A stretch of 64,000 nucleotides of DNA from Thozetella sp. PMI_491 (Eukaryota > Ascomycota > Sordariomycetes > Chaetosphaeriales > Chaetosphaeriaceae). Below the pieces are notes generated by a model. The model made no database searches. It saw only the letters and a program-made list of their open reading frames with translations, and was not told where the DNA came from. The position numbers and the translations under genes are program-made. Below, piece after piece: positions 1 through 11,978 of the stretch (positions within the stretch are counted from its first letter, which is position 1; each line of letters opens with the position of its first letter). The stretch lies in contig MU270038.1 of the NCBI GenBank assembly GCA_021432635.1, forward strand, positions 744,001 through 808,000. The letters run 5' to 3'.

Positions 1-2952
1 CGCCGCTGCAGTGCTGCACCTGAGCCGCATAAGGGGCCAGGCTGGGACCGCTGATCCCAAGGGTCCCTGCATCCCTTCTTGTGATGTGATGCCCGTGCGG
101 TCCGATCGGTACTAAGTAATACGAGGAGAGGCAACTGTGACGATCGCAGGAGCAACTTGTGCGACTTAGTGCTCATAGGCAGAGCCAACCAGGAGCCGAA
201 TGCAAGCGATATCACCAAGACTCGCGAGAGTCAGCTGGAGGTACTGCATGAGCGGATGAGGGCCATCACGGCGTGGCTCGGACGAGCGCCTAGCTGTTCC
301 AACCCCAGCCGTCGCCGCCCTGTGCCCATCGCCTTTTGCGGCCCGGCCGCCGATAATCCGAAGACCTCGTATCGTCCAACGCCGATGCTCTATCTTGCAG
401 ATTTCAAAACTCGGGGGGCTTTGACATCATCATCAGGAGGCACCAAGCTTTCAGGTTCCAGACAGCTGGCTTCGGGGCACCGGCCGTCGAAAGGCCATGG
501 CCAGAGCTCCGTGCCCCCCCCCCCGCTGCAACGTCGGACGCTGGGCCTGCTGGGATCCCCTGCGGCGATCTCGGCCAGGGGTGCCGCCCACCAGCGCTAG
601 CGTCGTTCCTCCTGTCCCGGTGAGCTTGTTTCGTTTCGGCGCAGTCACAACGAGCGCTTGTATCTTCGAACCACCGAACAGACGGCCAGAGAAAAATGAG
701 GACTGGCTGGGAAATGTTTCTTCGGACTCACCACCCCCGGCAGGTGTTGCGCAACCCGACACGAAAAGAAGCAAGGTGCCGAGAGCGTTGTACCGTTTGG
801 CAGGAATCAGGATGGTCAGTTGGCAAGGCTCTACCAATTTTACGTGATTGCCCACAGCCGTGGCGGCTAAAGCTAGGCAGCCTGCCACCTAAATCGCTTG
901 TTCATCCATCCAGAGTGACACTAGACGAGGCCTTTGTGCAGCCCTGCCGAGGAAGCAGCACCTTTTGCTCGGTTCGTCAAAATGGCCTTGGCCTCGGGCA
1001 CGGACTTTAGCGAGGTCGGTTCGCCGCCTTGGTCGACCGTGATACAATTGGCAGCGACCCGGGTTCCTCGGAGGCAGTTGGAGCCGTCGTGGCATGGTGC
1101 TCAGATAGGTTGGCAATGTCTGGGGTTGGCGCTGGCCCAGACTACCTTGCTTTCTAGCCCTACCGCTCCGAGCTGCGCTTGTACATACTCACCCCCCCTC
1201 CCCCCCGGCTCCCCTCACGTTTCAAAACGCAGGCTAGCTCCCGTCAGCGCCTGCGGACTCTTCTCCATTCTTGCTGTCTGGCTGACGGATGGATGCTCAC
1301 CGAGCACATATCTCGTAGCTGGAAGCACCCCATACCCAGGACCACGGGTGCCAAGACTAGAGACAGGTCTTGGCGCTTGGCATCTGATGGCTAACTTCGC
1401 CGGCAAACACCTCTGCTGATATGCGTCGGCCTACCGATATGCAACAACATCACTAACATACATCATCACGACCCAAATGAGATGTTTCATGCCCTAAAGA
1501 GGGTTGGGGCTCACTTCATGTACTCGAAGGCCACTTCTCTGCGCCCACTGGCGCTGGATAGACGTCCGACAAAGTCGATCCAGTAGAGACACCAGGGAGA
1601 CGCGAGTTTGAGGAGAAATGCATAACTTGCGCACCGAGGCTGTGTCAAAGTCTTTGGGGAGGATACCTAGGTCATCTTGTAGCGCAGCTTCTCCCCGGGT
1701 CCGGCCGGTCCTTTACGCTCCGTTCCTCTGCATCCCTGTGTCAGGTAGCTACCTAACCCCGAGCCACTCATCCGCCTTGATATGATCGGCGCGTCGTCAT
1801 CCCTGCCACACCTTTGCATCCCCCAGGCCCGGGAATCCAGTCTCAACAAAATCGTCTGGCAGGGTAAGAGTCAGCTACGGCGGACTAGCATGGGGAGAAG
1901 CCAAGTCCGGAAAGATATTGGGCAGACCCCGAATAAGTCCCTTTCGAAATACGCACATGGTCTATCCTAGGCTGGGCCCGGTCTAAAACATGTGCTGATA
2001 TGCTTGGTTCCTCTTGAGCTCAAATTGGTAGCAGACAGCAGGTATACACAGCCTGAACTTTGGGGGTCATGGACGCATGTTCTCCTTGCCATACCTAAGA
2101 CCGGCAAGGAGCTTGGCGCCCTTGTCTTCGATGTAGCACAATACTCCCTTTGTGTCCGTACCGAGCGGCCACGCCAAACACGGAAGCACCGGTGTTTAGT
2201 TTGGATACCAGTAATACCCGCGCATTTTGGCATTGTTTGCTCCGCCTCAGCTGTCTCGCGCATCTCAAAGATGCCCAAGCTCGGGATCAAGCGACGGATG
2301 TTATCCGGGGGCCGCGTGTCGACATCTTGTGCAAGGTCCCTCGACCCTGCCAGTCGCACCAAATTGTAGTATTGAAACGATAACTGGCACTAGGTACCTA
2401 CCTTAGGTACCTAGGGTACCCTGTACCTAATCGACGTTTCCCTCAACCCTCGCCAATCCCTCTTAGCTGAAACAACTTTCCTGTCCGGCACCTAGCCCTT
2501 CGGCACCTAGCCGGACAAGCGTACAAGCATGGAAATTGATGCTGTCCTGCCATCACTCCAAGCATCTGCCAAGAGAAAACGTCCTCCGCTTGTAAGCTAC
2601 AGACCCCGGGTGTAAGAAGGTTCAACCTTTAGCACATAGTTTTCCAAAGGTCTAACGGTAGGCGGATGTGGATCCTGGGTTTCCTAGTGATGATGGTTTA
2701 GGCAGCCGAGGCAACTAAGGAAGTTGCGGCCTGAAATTTCAGGCGCAACACTTTCGCGCTCGGCGTTCTCCACATTCAACATCATCATCTGCAGAGCTGA
2801 GCTTCGTCGTCATCCGCCGCATTGAATCGTGACATCCGGCGACGCGATCTGTGGCCGCTGGGAAAGAACCACCTCGCAAAAGCTCGAGCAACAACCGAGC
2901 CTCCAATTGAGAAAAACCATATCCTCGCGCCGTTTCTCCTTTAACCGTCACC
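1..2952. other. Intergenic, no supported gene
   Basis: No reading frame here resembles a known family, and the open frames on both strands overlap one another and lack coherent domain content. The stretch is GC-rich with a run of cytosines near 511-524. It includes a cluster of TAGGTACC-type palindromes at 2391-2420, listed separately. It ends in the promoter and leader of the small V-ATPase f gene. A 3' end of a gene lying to the left of the window cannot be excluded. Confidence 0.5.
2391..2430. repeat. Cluster of TAGGTACCTA palindromes
   Basis: Within 40 bases the sequence holds the perfect palindrome TAGGTACCTA at 2391-2400, again at 2404-2413, and GGGTACCC at 2413-2420, followed by a partial copy (GTACCTAA). 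Similar single copies (TAGGTACCT) occur near 41406. Short palindromes of this kind recur in intergenic DNA of filamentous ascomycetes. Function is unknown; it lies about 530 bases before the V-ATPase f start codon. Confidence 0.6.
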
Positions 2953-3358
2953 ATGAAGCCTCTCGTTAGCCCCATGCAAGCTTGGTCTTGGTATGGTTTC
3001 CCATCACCACTTCTTGCATCAGCTACCCGGAGCTATCGCTGACATCCACAGCGTCGTCATCTCGGCATTTGCGATACTCATCCTTGGTGTTCTCGCCCTC
3101 CTCTTTAGGAGCAACCACCCCGAGCTGGTCGGCAGCGACGAGGACCCTTCCGACGGCCCCGAGGTCGCCGGAACAATCTTCATAGCCGTGCTGATCTACG
3201 CCGTACGCGCCCTCGGCCCCCCCTTCCCCGCCTGCCATAGTTTTGTGTCCATATTTGATGGGCTAACACTCGTTTCTGTCTAGGGGTTCTTTGTTTTCTG
3301 CGGAATCCAGGGCCTGCTGCATCTTCGACAGAGCCGACGTGGCCAGATCCACCTTTGA
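2953..3358 (+). CDS. V-ATPase subunit f (YPR170W-B / RNASEK family), 3 exons
   Basis: This small gene encodes a predicted 87-residue membrane protein of the V-ATPase f family (yeast YPR170W-B, animal RNASEK), a component of the Vo sector in vacuolar membranes. Exons are 2953-2990, 3052-3202 and 3284-3358. The first intron opens with GTATGG and ends CCACAG after a GCTGAC branch site; the second opens with GTACGC and ends CTGTCTAG. The spliced product has two hydrophobic segments: one after the start (VVISAFAILILGVLALLF) and one near the end (FIAVLIYAGFFVFCGIQ). They flank the acidic loop NHPELVGSDEDPSDGP, and a short basic tail follows. The N-terminus MKPLVSPMQAWSC, the NH..(F/L)VGS..DP.DGP loop and FFVFCG match what I recall of the yeast protein, which is also about 85 residues. 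The start has a good context (gtcaccATG). Because exon 1 is only 38 nt, this gene is easily missed by ORF callers. Confidence 0.82.
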
Positions 3359-6297
3359 GCAGCCTCCACGAGCGATAGACATGCGGTTCTCGGCGTTTAG
3401 GATTCATCATTCCCAGAGTTCGTCAGTGCTACATCCGGCATTTCTGAACCCGTCGTCCTGACTGGGGGAGGGGGTTCTTGTACTATATGATTGCGGAGGA
3501 GAAGGCAAGATGGGCAGGGGAGCAACAGGGCGACCTGGCTCTAAGACGAAGCGAGATCACTTGTACCCGCGGGCGACTTGCTGTCACCGACCCCATGGCC
3601 AAAGGAGACTGCGAGCTTGCGGACCACGGAGTCCATGGCTGTATTGCATAGCCTGTGTGTCGCACATCATGGTCCTGGTTTAGGCTGGCTGTACCTAGCC
3701 GTTGGACTGTCGCCCTCCCCGGCCAAATTCATGAGACCCATTGACGTGGTTTCAATTGACATGATAAGCTCTGCTTCTCCAATGACTCCCGAGAGCTAAG
3801 ACACCACGTGATCGTTTCTAGTGCCATACACCTCTGATGGGATATTGGCAGGTGACCAGACACTAGGTACAGAAACCGCCGCAGTCTTTCAGCATCTCGG
3901 CGCAGCTTCTGATGCGTCATGACAATTTCAATAGCGCCGTTTCTGGTTCATTGCCAAGAATTGACGACTGAGCAAGGTGCCAGCTAGAACGCGTCCACGC
4001 CTTGTCACTTCCCAGTCTCGAATGAGGGGCAAAACGCCATCTATCGCCAGGATACTGCCATTACCTAAGTGCCATGCCTCAGCTGGATCTTTAGGCAGCA
4101 TAGCCAATTTCCATCTCCATGTTCACACTTCGTCTTAATACTGTCTAGTTCAGGTTCAGCACCCACTCATTGATATATGGAAATATTTATAGAGTGGGGT
4201 GCACTAGAATCAGATTCGTATGAACATCTTTTACGTACAGCGAAAAGTACTAGGCCAAGTGATGGGCCTTAACAGAGCCAAAATTGAGGGACAAAGCCGG
4301 TTGGGGTACCGGCACCGTAAGCCACGCCAATCCGGGGGTGCATCTACATCGTCCTCTTCCTTGGAGTTTGGAAGCATCAAAGTGATAGAAAATAGCGAAC
4401 AACTTCGAAGATGTACTGTAGAGTTCAAGTTGAGCGTCCGCTCGAGGATATATAGAAGTATTTTGTAGTAGGGTGCGGTGGGCTATAGATGGTTAACCTT
4501 CGGATTCCAACAAAGTTCGTTCTACCTCCATCTCGGCTCGAAAACAGTCGCACTCAACCCGACAGACAATATCAAAACTGTCAAACTCTATCACATCAGA
4601 TTCTTCACAGGTCAAAGCTTGAATACATAAATACTCGAGCCAATCCTCCTTTTCCATAATGCTGCTCCTTCACACGACTCCCACACCTCTACTTCCACCA
4701 TACTAGCTGCTACACCTATACACCCAATACCCAAGATGTTGAACGATGAGAGAATATGGTTATTACGGCCAATAACTAGTAACAGCAAACTTACTTGGCA
4801 GACATTTGGGAAGAGATTGAGGACTGTAACTCTTCTTCACCAGATAAACCGGCGAAGGCAATGAAAAAAGCATGTCTTGATCTTCGCAAATGCGACATGG
4901 TGAACAAAAATTGTGCCGCGGCCTTACCGTGCCATGTCAGAACTCTGAGGTGTTAGCCTAGGGGGTCTCAAAGTTCGACATCCATGGCCGGCTTCTTGAT
5001 CTGGGTCTCATGAACGGCCGGTGCTGGGGTTCCCAAGGGATCCAAGTACAAGATGCGTGAAGAAAGAAGACCTTCAGAAGAACGATAGATGCTGTCTATC
5101 TATACTTGGCATGCCTGGTCAATGCAAACCAGCAAACTTTTCAACGCTGGCAAATTTCCTACAGACAACTAGAAGGAAAGAAGGCAGATGACAATTCACG
5201 TTACGGGCTCTAGGAAGCAACGTTATACTGGTGGCAGTTTTTGACGGTGGGCTAGGAAAGAGGAGGGTAAGGAGCTGCCGAAGCACGAAATCTGTGGCAG
5301 GACGGCTACAGTAGGAGATAAGACGGGGTAAGGCGACGACAATGTTCGTGGATATCAAGACGGAGCGGGCAGCAAGAAGATGTAGGGCCGGCAATGAGAG
5401 GTCTGGCCCAGGAGGCTGGGTTTAATGTCCTTGCAAGCGCGGGTGGTTCAGGGCTAGAAAGCTCTTACGGCCAGGCAAGGACTTTCTTTGAAAGGCGAGG
5501 AAAGGGGCAAGGAAATAGGGAGCAGAGGGGAAAACGCCCAGCATTTGAACTCGCAATACACAGCACAGTCCCCCAACCACAACAACCTTGCTTATTCTTC
5601 ATATCGACATATAGTATCAATCCCGCTCATTCCCAGGGCAAAAACAGCTGCTGGGAGGTAGGTAACAACCACCTACAATTTGGAGGATGCGCAGGAGTCT
5701 GTCCTGTACCTACCCCAAGCGCGCTAGCGGGCCACGTATTGTGAAATTGTTAAGGGTGTAATTAAGAGCAGCCATTAACGACAAAGTCGTACACCATGCT
5801 TAAGCCCACTATGCCCCGTCCTCGACAAAATTTTACATATCCGTGCGGACGCTCAACCTGAACTCTACAGTAAATTTGGGAGGGCTCACAGAAGCACAAG
5901 AGTCGGCTTCAATGCCGCTTCCAAGACCCCTGACTTTTCTCCAGGCAAACATTGGCGTCTATACTACAGGTGGTCTAGCTCCCAAGCCACAATACTCCAC
6001 TAAGACGGACAACCATCACAAAGCAACATCCCACATTGCAAATGTTCAGCTGGCGGGTCTTGCTGCCTTCAGCTCGCAGATCCGCTCTTTGGCGAGAAGA
6101 GGTCTATAAAATAGCGTCGAGTCTATCTCAGGGACGGCAATCGCTGGTGCCCTGTCCTACAACTTAGTTCATCCCCATCATCACTTGCTCGGTCGTGATC
6201 ACGCTGAACCCCTCCCTTGCCCTCAACCCACCGTCTCATTTCTTTCCACCTCTCAGCATCGATCCTCTTCTACTCTCTCTCTCTCTCTTATAGGAAG
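3359..6297. other. Intergenic, somewhat AT-richer, no supported gene
   Basis: About 2.9 kb between the V-ATPase f gene and the ankyrin gene. The part around 4.1-5.1 kb is AT-richer than its surroundings but does not show the dense TpA pattern of RIP-mutated repeats. It holds one imperfect inverted repeat (4159-4202, listed separately). The final part is the probable leader of the ankyrin gene, with a (CT)n tract at about 6270-6290 directly before the start codon. I see no convincing coding region. Confidence 0.45.
4159..4202. repeat. Imperfect inverted repeat with AT-rich loop
   Basis: GCACCCACTC at 4159-4168 pairs with GAGTGGGGTGC at 4192-4202, with one bulged base. The loop of about 23 bases is AT-rich (ATATATGGAAATATTTAT). 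The element stands alone in the spacer between two genes. It could be a transcript-end hairpin, a MITE remnant or chance; no flanking duplication is obvious. Confidence 0.4.
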
Positions 6298-9200
6298 ATG
6301 CCGTCTACTGCGCTCCCTAGCCTAGCTGCCCCCCTTGCGGAACTAGATAGTTACATCTCGCGGCATCCAAAGACACCAATCTCTGAGCTCGTCGGGCCAT
6401 ACAGGAAGTACGAGGCAGGTCTCCGAGAGCTATTCGCTCAAGAACCGGGTCATGAGCTCCTCGCAGACCCCCTTGTGAATGTCTTGCCCCTTTTTCGCGA
6501 TGGCGCCTCCAATATCAAAGTCCGAGCACGAGACCTCGCTGCCGAGCCGCAGGAGGAGCAGGACAGATATATCATGTCTCTGCCCTCGGAACAGCGCCGC
6601 CCCAACGGCTCTTCTGCGGTAGTTAGCTCCATGAAAGAATTTCAGCACAACTTTAGCGTGTTCTCGGAATCATCCCTTACTGAACTCAACTGGGACAACG
6701 TCGTAGCAGCAGGATCCTCGGTTGTCAACTGCTTGCTACCAGTGCCAGCCGAATACAACGCATCAAAGCGCAAACTTCGAGAATACTATCATGAGAAGTT
6801 CTCTCCAGCTTCTGATATTGATCTTTTTCTATACGGCCTCACCGAGGAAGAGGCTATTGAGAAGATCAAAGAAATCGAAAGGAGCGTCCGGGACGTCCTT
6901 CTAACAGAAACCACTACTGTTCGTACTAAGCATGCGGTTACAATCTGTGAGTATAACGTACCTCGAGTCTCCGCCTCTATATGGGGGTGTTAACGGTTCT
7001 CGGCAGGTAGCAAGTATCCAACCCGTCACATTCAGGTAGGTGACAGAGTCTAACAGGCACCACCGTATGACATGTAAAGCGACAGTGCTGATGGCCACGC
7101 GTAGATTGTCCTCCGTATCTACAAGTCTGTCTCCGAGATTCTCACAGGGTTCGATGTGGACTGCTCCTGTGCTGCCTATGATGGAAAGCAGGTTTATTGC
7201 ACCCCCAGAGCCTTACAGTCATACATCACTCAGATTAACCACGTCGACCTGTCTCGGCGGAGTCCATCTTACGAGAATCGGCTTTCCAAGTACAGCCACA
7301 GGGGGTTCGAAGTCTACTTTTCAGACCTTGTGCGATCCCGTATTGATCCAACAATCTTTGAGCGAAGTTTCCAGCGGACCCTCGGCCTTGCGCGGCTTCT
7401 CGTCTTAGAGCGCCTTCCGACTGCACGAGCTCGAGACTCGTACCTTGACAAGCGTCGACAAGAAAGAGGCCGCCCTGAGATTGACCGCTACTCCCGGCGT
7501 AGCCGGTCCCTCCGGGGCAACATCAAGGAATCACACGAGGACGAAGTCGCGGAGTGGGTCAACGAAGACGAAGTATCGAACTACAACACTTTCACTATCC
7601 CTTATGGTGCTAAATTCGATGCCAAGAAGATCGAGAAGCTCTGCTACACCCGCGATCTGCTGCTAAATGCGGAATGGAACCAACGAGAGGATCGTCAAGT
7701 TTATCTCCACCGACATCCTGCTTTCTTCGGTGGCGTGGCAGATGTCGTGGAGGACTGCTGCGGCTGCTGCCCCGTCCCACACACTGAGGAAGAGCTCGAG
7801 ATTGCCGAGGAGGAAGCAAAAACATATGTATCCGGCCGGATTAGTTTCATCAAAGATGATCCGGGAAGGCAGCAGATAGGGTCGTTCAACCCTCTCACCG
7901 ACAATGACTGGACGGAGATGGCATACATCGGGAACACGGAGCGGCTATGCCAGGCAATCGTTGACGGTGATACCGAGCATGTTGAGCAATGGCTCGCCCA
8001 GGAGGGCGCCGATCCTAACACAAGGGACTATACCGGTCGCACCCCTCTGCACCTCGCTGCCATGAGCTCGACTCCTGATATCGTACGTCTTCTTGTACAT
8101 GCCGGGGCTCGGCTGGTTGCCCGCATCGCTGATGGCCGGACTGCTTTGCATCTCGCAGCTGAGCGAGGCGATGTTGAAATTCTCAAGATCCTCATGGACA
8201 AGAGTATTTCGAACGAGGCCGAAGAGGAAGAGAAGAAAGACCAGCGACGCAAAGCAAAGGCCGCTGCGCGCACCAAGGCGTCGGCACTCGAGGATGAGGA
8301 GATCGAAGCTGACGAGGAATCGGATGGCGAGATTGTTGGCTACGAAGACTCCGATGAGGATTTCCAGAGTGTGGCGACAGGATCTTTTGTTAAGGTTAAG
8401 CAGAGAGCGAAAGGAAATCCACCGATGGACGCAGCGGCAGATGACGACAAGGACGAGCCGGACTTTTATGATGTCAACGTTCTTGCATGGGACAGCCCTT
8501 GCTCTGCCCTGCACTTTGCCATCATGTCAGGAAACGAAAAGGTTGTGAAGGTGCTTTGCGAAGAATATGCCGCCGACGTTCTACTCCCAATCAAGTGCAA
8601 GAGCAGAGATCGATGGGACTCGAGCACCTGGGCCCTGCTAACCCCTACCCTCACGCTATCTCTTCCCAGGGAGAAGGCCGAGTCAATGATCAAGACTCTC
8701 CTGAACCTCAATGTTAGCTCAGCCCAGGCCGATGCTGACGGGCTTACCGTCTTTCACCGCTTTGTCAACGCGAATATCGAATCTCTTGTCAAGATTCTTT
8801 GGGACATGGATCAGCGGGGCACCAATTCTGCGCTCAGCCATGTTGCCTTCCATGGCCTTCACCCATATTATTATGATGACGGCGGCGTTTCAACTGTCAC
8901 CCCTCTTGGGCTGGCGGCCGCTAATGGAAACAAGAGTTTGGCGCTTCAGCTGATTGAGAGAGGGGGGCTGGCCCATATCGACTTCGACACATGGCTGAAG
9001 TCTGCGAAGCAGTCGATCATCCAAGACCGTTTGAAGACGTTCGAGGAGAACCAGAAATTGTTCAACCGCGTCACAGAGCAGCCCTTGGTGCTTGCTCTTC
9101 AATCTTCCAACCCCGAGATTGCCCTGGAGCTCCTGGAGCGAGGTGCCGATCCCAACACGCTCACCACCGCCACGCACAAGAAGTTGAATCAAAGCTGGCG

Positions 9201-11978
9201 CAGCTACTATCCAGGCCACAGCGTCCTTGACCTAGTCGAAGACCTACTCAAGAAACTTGAAGCCTATGAGGGCGAAGAGGGCGGCCATAGCATGCCATCC
9301 TTGTCACCTAACACAGCGGCCTTCCTCGGGCGATTCGCGCCCGGCACATGGCAACACTGGATGGTGTCCCATGACATTTCCAAGGCCAGGAACACTTACG
9401 AAAATTCGATGAAGCTGTATGAAGAACACCAAAAGCGAGTGGCTGCGATCCGGGGAGTTGAAGAGAAGAAGGCGCATATTAGAAATATGATCGAAACCTT
9501 GAAGCAGATCCAAAAGGTGTTGGCGAAAAAAGGGGCCAAGCGATTCTTGGAGCTTTATCCCGACCAGAAAAACGATGACAGCCGACGAGGCTACCGAGAT
9601 TCAGGAGAGGCCAAGGCCTCTGGCACGTACACGTTTGACTTTGCTTTTCATTCTGTGACCGATGTTACCGAGGCTAGAAAGGCGGCATATATCGAACTGT
9701 AAGTGCCTTTATGTCTCCCTTAGAGAAAGAGTCCGGTATATTGACTGCTGCGATAGGTTCGAGGCGGCCTGGGACGGCAACCTGGATAAGATTAGGAAAC
9801 TGACCCTTACGTCTTGGGATGACAAGGGACAGGAGGCCCCCTTGAAAATGGCCGTATATGACAGCAGTCGAAACAGTCCCTTCTCACTTGCCTTCTTCCG
9901 CGGTCACTACGAGGCCGCCAGGGCCATACTCGACATCGTCCAAGCGCAGTACTCCCCCAAAGGGAAAGAAAAGGCTCGTTACCGAGTTCAGAGTGGCAGC
10001 GGAGGCAGCGAGGATTGCTACAGTGACGATAATTCCGACGACGACAGTGACGCGCCTCAGATAGAACGCGAAGTCATCAACGACAGAGCCACTATCGACA
10101 ATGTTGGCCAAGTCTCTATGAAAGTAAAGAGCCACACGCTGCCTCAGGAGTTCTTCAATTGGACCTGCCCCGAGCACCGTGCCGACGGCACGCTGGGGAA
10201 ACTCAAGACTCCCCTAGCATTGGTGATTAAAAACAATGATCTCAAGGGCCTCAAAATGTTGTTGGACATAGGCGAGCACTTTGTTGCTCAGAAGATTGAC
10301 CCGGATATTGATGCGGCCGGATTCTTCACTTTCCCCGATAACGACTTTCGCTTGGCAATTGCGCTCGGCCGGACTGAGCTTCTGGCCGAGACTATCCGGC
10401 GGACTGGGGCAGGTCTTCCTCTTGAAGAATTGGTGAAGGATAGCGGGGTTGAGATCAAGGAGAAGCCGAAATACTATCAAGGGCTGACAGTGTACGGGAA
10501 GAAGAGGCAAGCTCGTCCTATGCCATTTCGAAGCCACCGCTCGAGTCTGCTAACTGGACATTCACAGGAAGGATTGGGCTAATGCCGGTCGTGACCTTGT
10601 GGTGAAGAAGAATGCAGGAATTACCGACTCTCCATTGATCCTCGCTGCATTGGCTGGCTCTATCGACTCGGTCGAGTGGTTCCTGAGCGATGCACCGCGG
10701 AGGCATTACCTGGCCTTCGCCCAGTCTCAAGGGGCTAAGGGCGACGCCCGCTTGAAGCACCTGAGCCAGTCAGCTGGTGGATTCGAGAGAACCGTATCAA
10801 AGTGGCTCGATGATGGCAGTAAGACTCCATGGAATTTCCATTTAGAATACTTTGGAACTGTGACTAATATGGTTAAAGACGAGCTCGTTATGCACGCAGC
10901 AATTCTAGGCCACCCAACCCAGAAAGCAAACGAACTTGTCAGCTATCTCGTCGACGCATGTCCTGCTAGCCTGAAAGCCAAGTCCCAGGCTTCTGAGACT
11001 CCCTTGTACCTTGCAGTCTCGCTAGGTCGTCTCGACATTGTCAACGTGCTCCTCGCTGCGGGGGCCAACCAGACCGACAAAAATGGATCATGGAACAACC
11101 TTCTCCATGCTGCGTTGACTACACGCCCGCAGGCGGCCGATCTCAAGGCCATGTTCGAGTTGCTTGACAAGGATCTACTCTCGCACATGCTCAAGGAACG
11201 CAACAGTATGGTCCTCGGCGGGCATACGCCCATCTCTAGCTGGCTGAAGGAGGCTGCGGCGAGGGGGTATACCCCAGAGCAGATGCTCGAGGTGCTTCAC
11301 CTGCTCCTCCACATTGATACCTCGGCTGCACAGGATGCCCTGTCGATGCTAGACAGCGCTGGTAACACAATTTTGCACACGCTTATCACGAGGGAAGCAT
11401 CACCGGCCGCCATCTGTGCCTTGTTGGAGTTCTGCCCGCCCCTGCTTTTCCGCGAGAACGCGGTCGGCCGCACTCCGGTCGAAGTAGCACGCGATCGGTT
11501 CGTGCGGAGCATAGTCGCGACAAAGCCGAAGCTGGTGATCGACGAGTCCAATCGCTCAGTTGCGAATCTACTAGAGCGAGGACCCGAGACCTTCCTGGAG
11601 CAAGCCGAGGGGCCAACGACGACACCGCCTGTCAAGGCGATCTGGGACCTGTGCGCCGAATTTCTTGGGCGGGCGGCGCCTGAGGACCAGAAGAGACGGC
11701 TTGTCAGCTTGCACGAAGCGAATGGCGTTGCGAGGCGAATCGGCGAAGAGGAGGGCACGAGCAGTCGGTACGGCGTCTCTAGGGTAGCTAGAGGTTCCGA
11801 CGACGTGGGTGGTGGAAGTGATACGGGTCTGAAGAAAGAGAGCCTTGCGAAGAGGAAGGATATTGTGGCGGAGCTGCCAGGCTTCAATGCGTGGACCAAG
11901 CCTGACGAGGTCGAAGAAGAGAAGGAGGACGACGATAGCATCTACATTCCGATGGGTCGAGACAAACAGAGGAGGTAA
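6298..11978 (+). CDS. Giant ankyrin-repeat protein with nucleotidyltransferase-like N-terminal domain, 5 exons
   Basis: Predicted 1810-residue protein from exons 6298-6946, 7007-7035, 7105-9698, 9757-10506 and 10568-11978. The last intron appears to be GC-AG (GCAAGC to TCACAG); splicing there gives a continuous YGKKRKDWANAG. Residues about 130-260 look like a Pol-beta-type nucleotidyltransferase fold: G139-S140, then S-D-I-D at 172-175 followed by LFLYG, then F-D-V-D with aspartates at 243 and 245. This is the hG[GS]...DhD...hDh order. Recognisable ankyrin repeats follow at about 515-595 (TGRTPLHLAA, DGRTALHLAA), with further degenerate repeats up to about residue 1560 (SETPLYLAVSLGRLDIVNVLL). 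A highly charged segment lies at about 600-650, and the C-terminus is charged (EEEKEDDDS). The ATG at 6298 is the first in frame after the CT-rich tract. The family is known to me only as large fungal ankyrin proteins of unknown role. Enzyme activity is inference from motif spacing. Confidence 0.82.

Noticed and set aside
934-1419. Plus-strand frame of 161 codons near the left end
   Set aside because: Composition and lack of motifs look random, and neighbouring frames overlap it on both strands.
4100-5100. Possible RIP-mutated repeat
   Set aside because: The region is only moderately AT-rich, lacks the dense TpA pattern and stop-riddled transposon frames, and has no second copy in the window.
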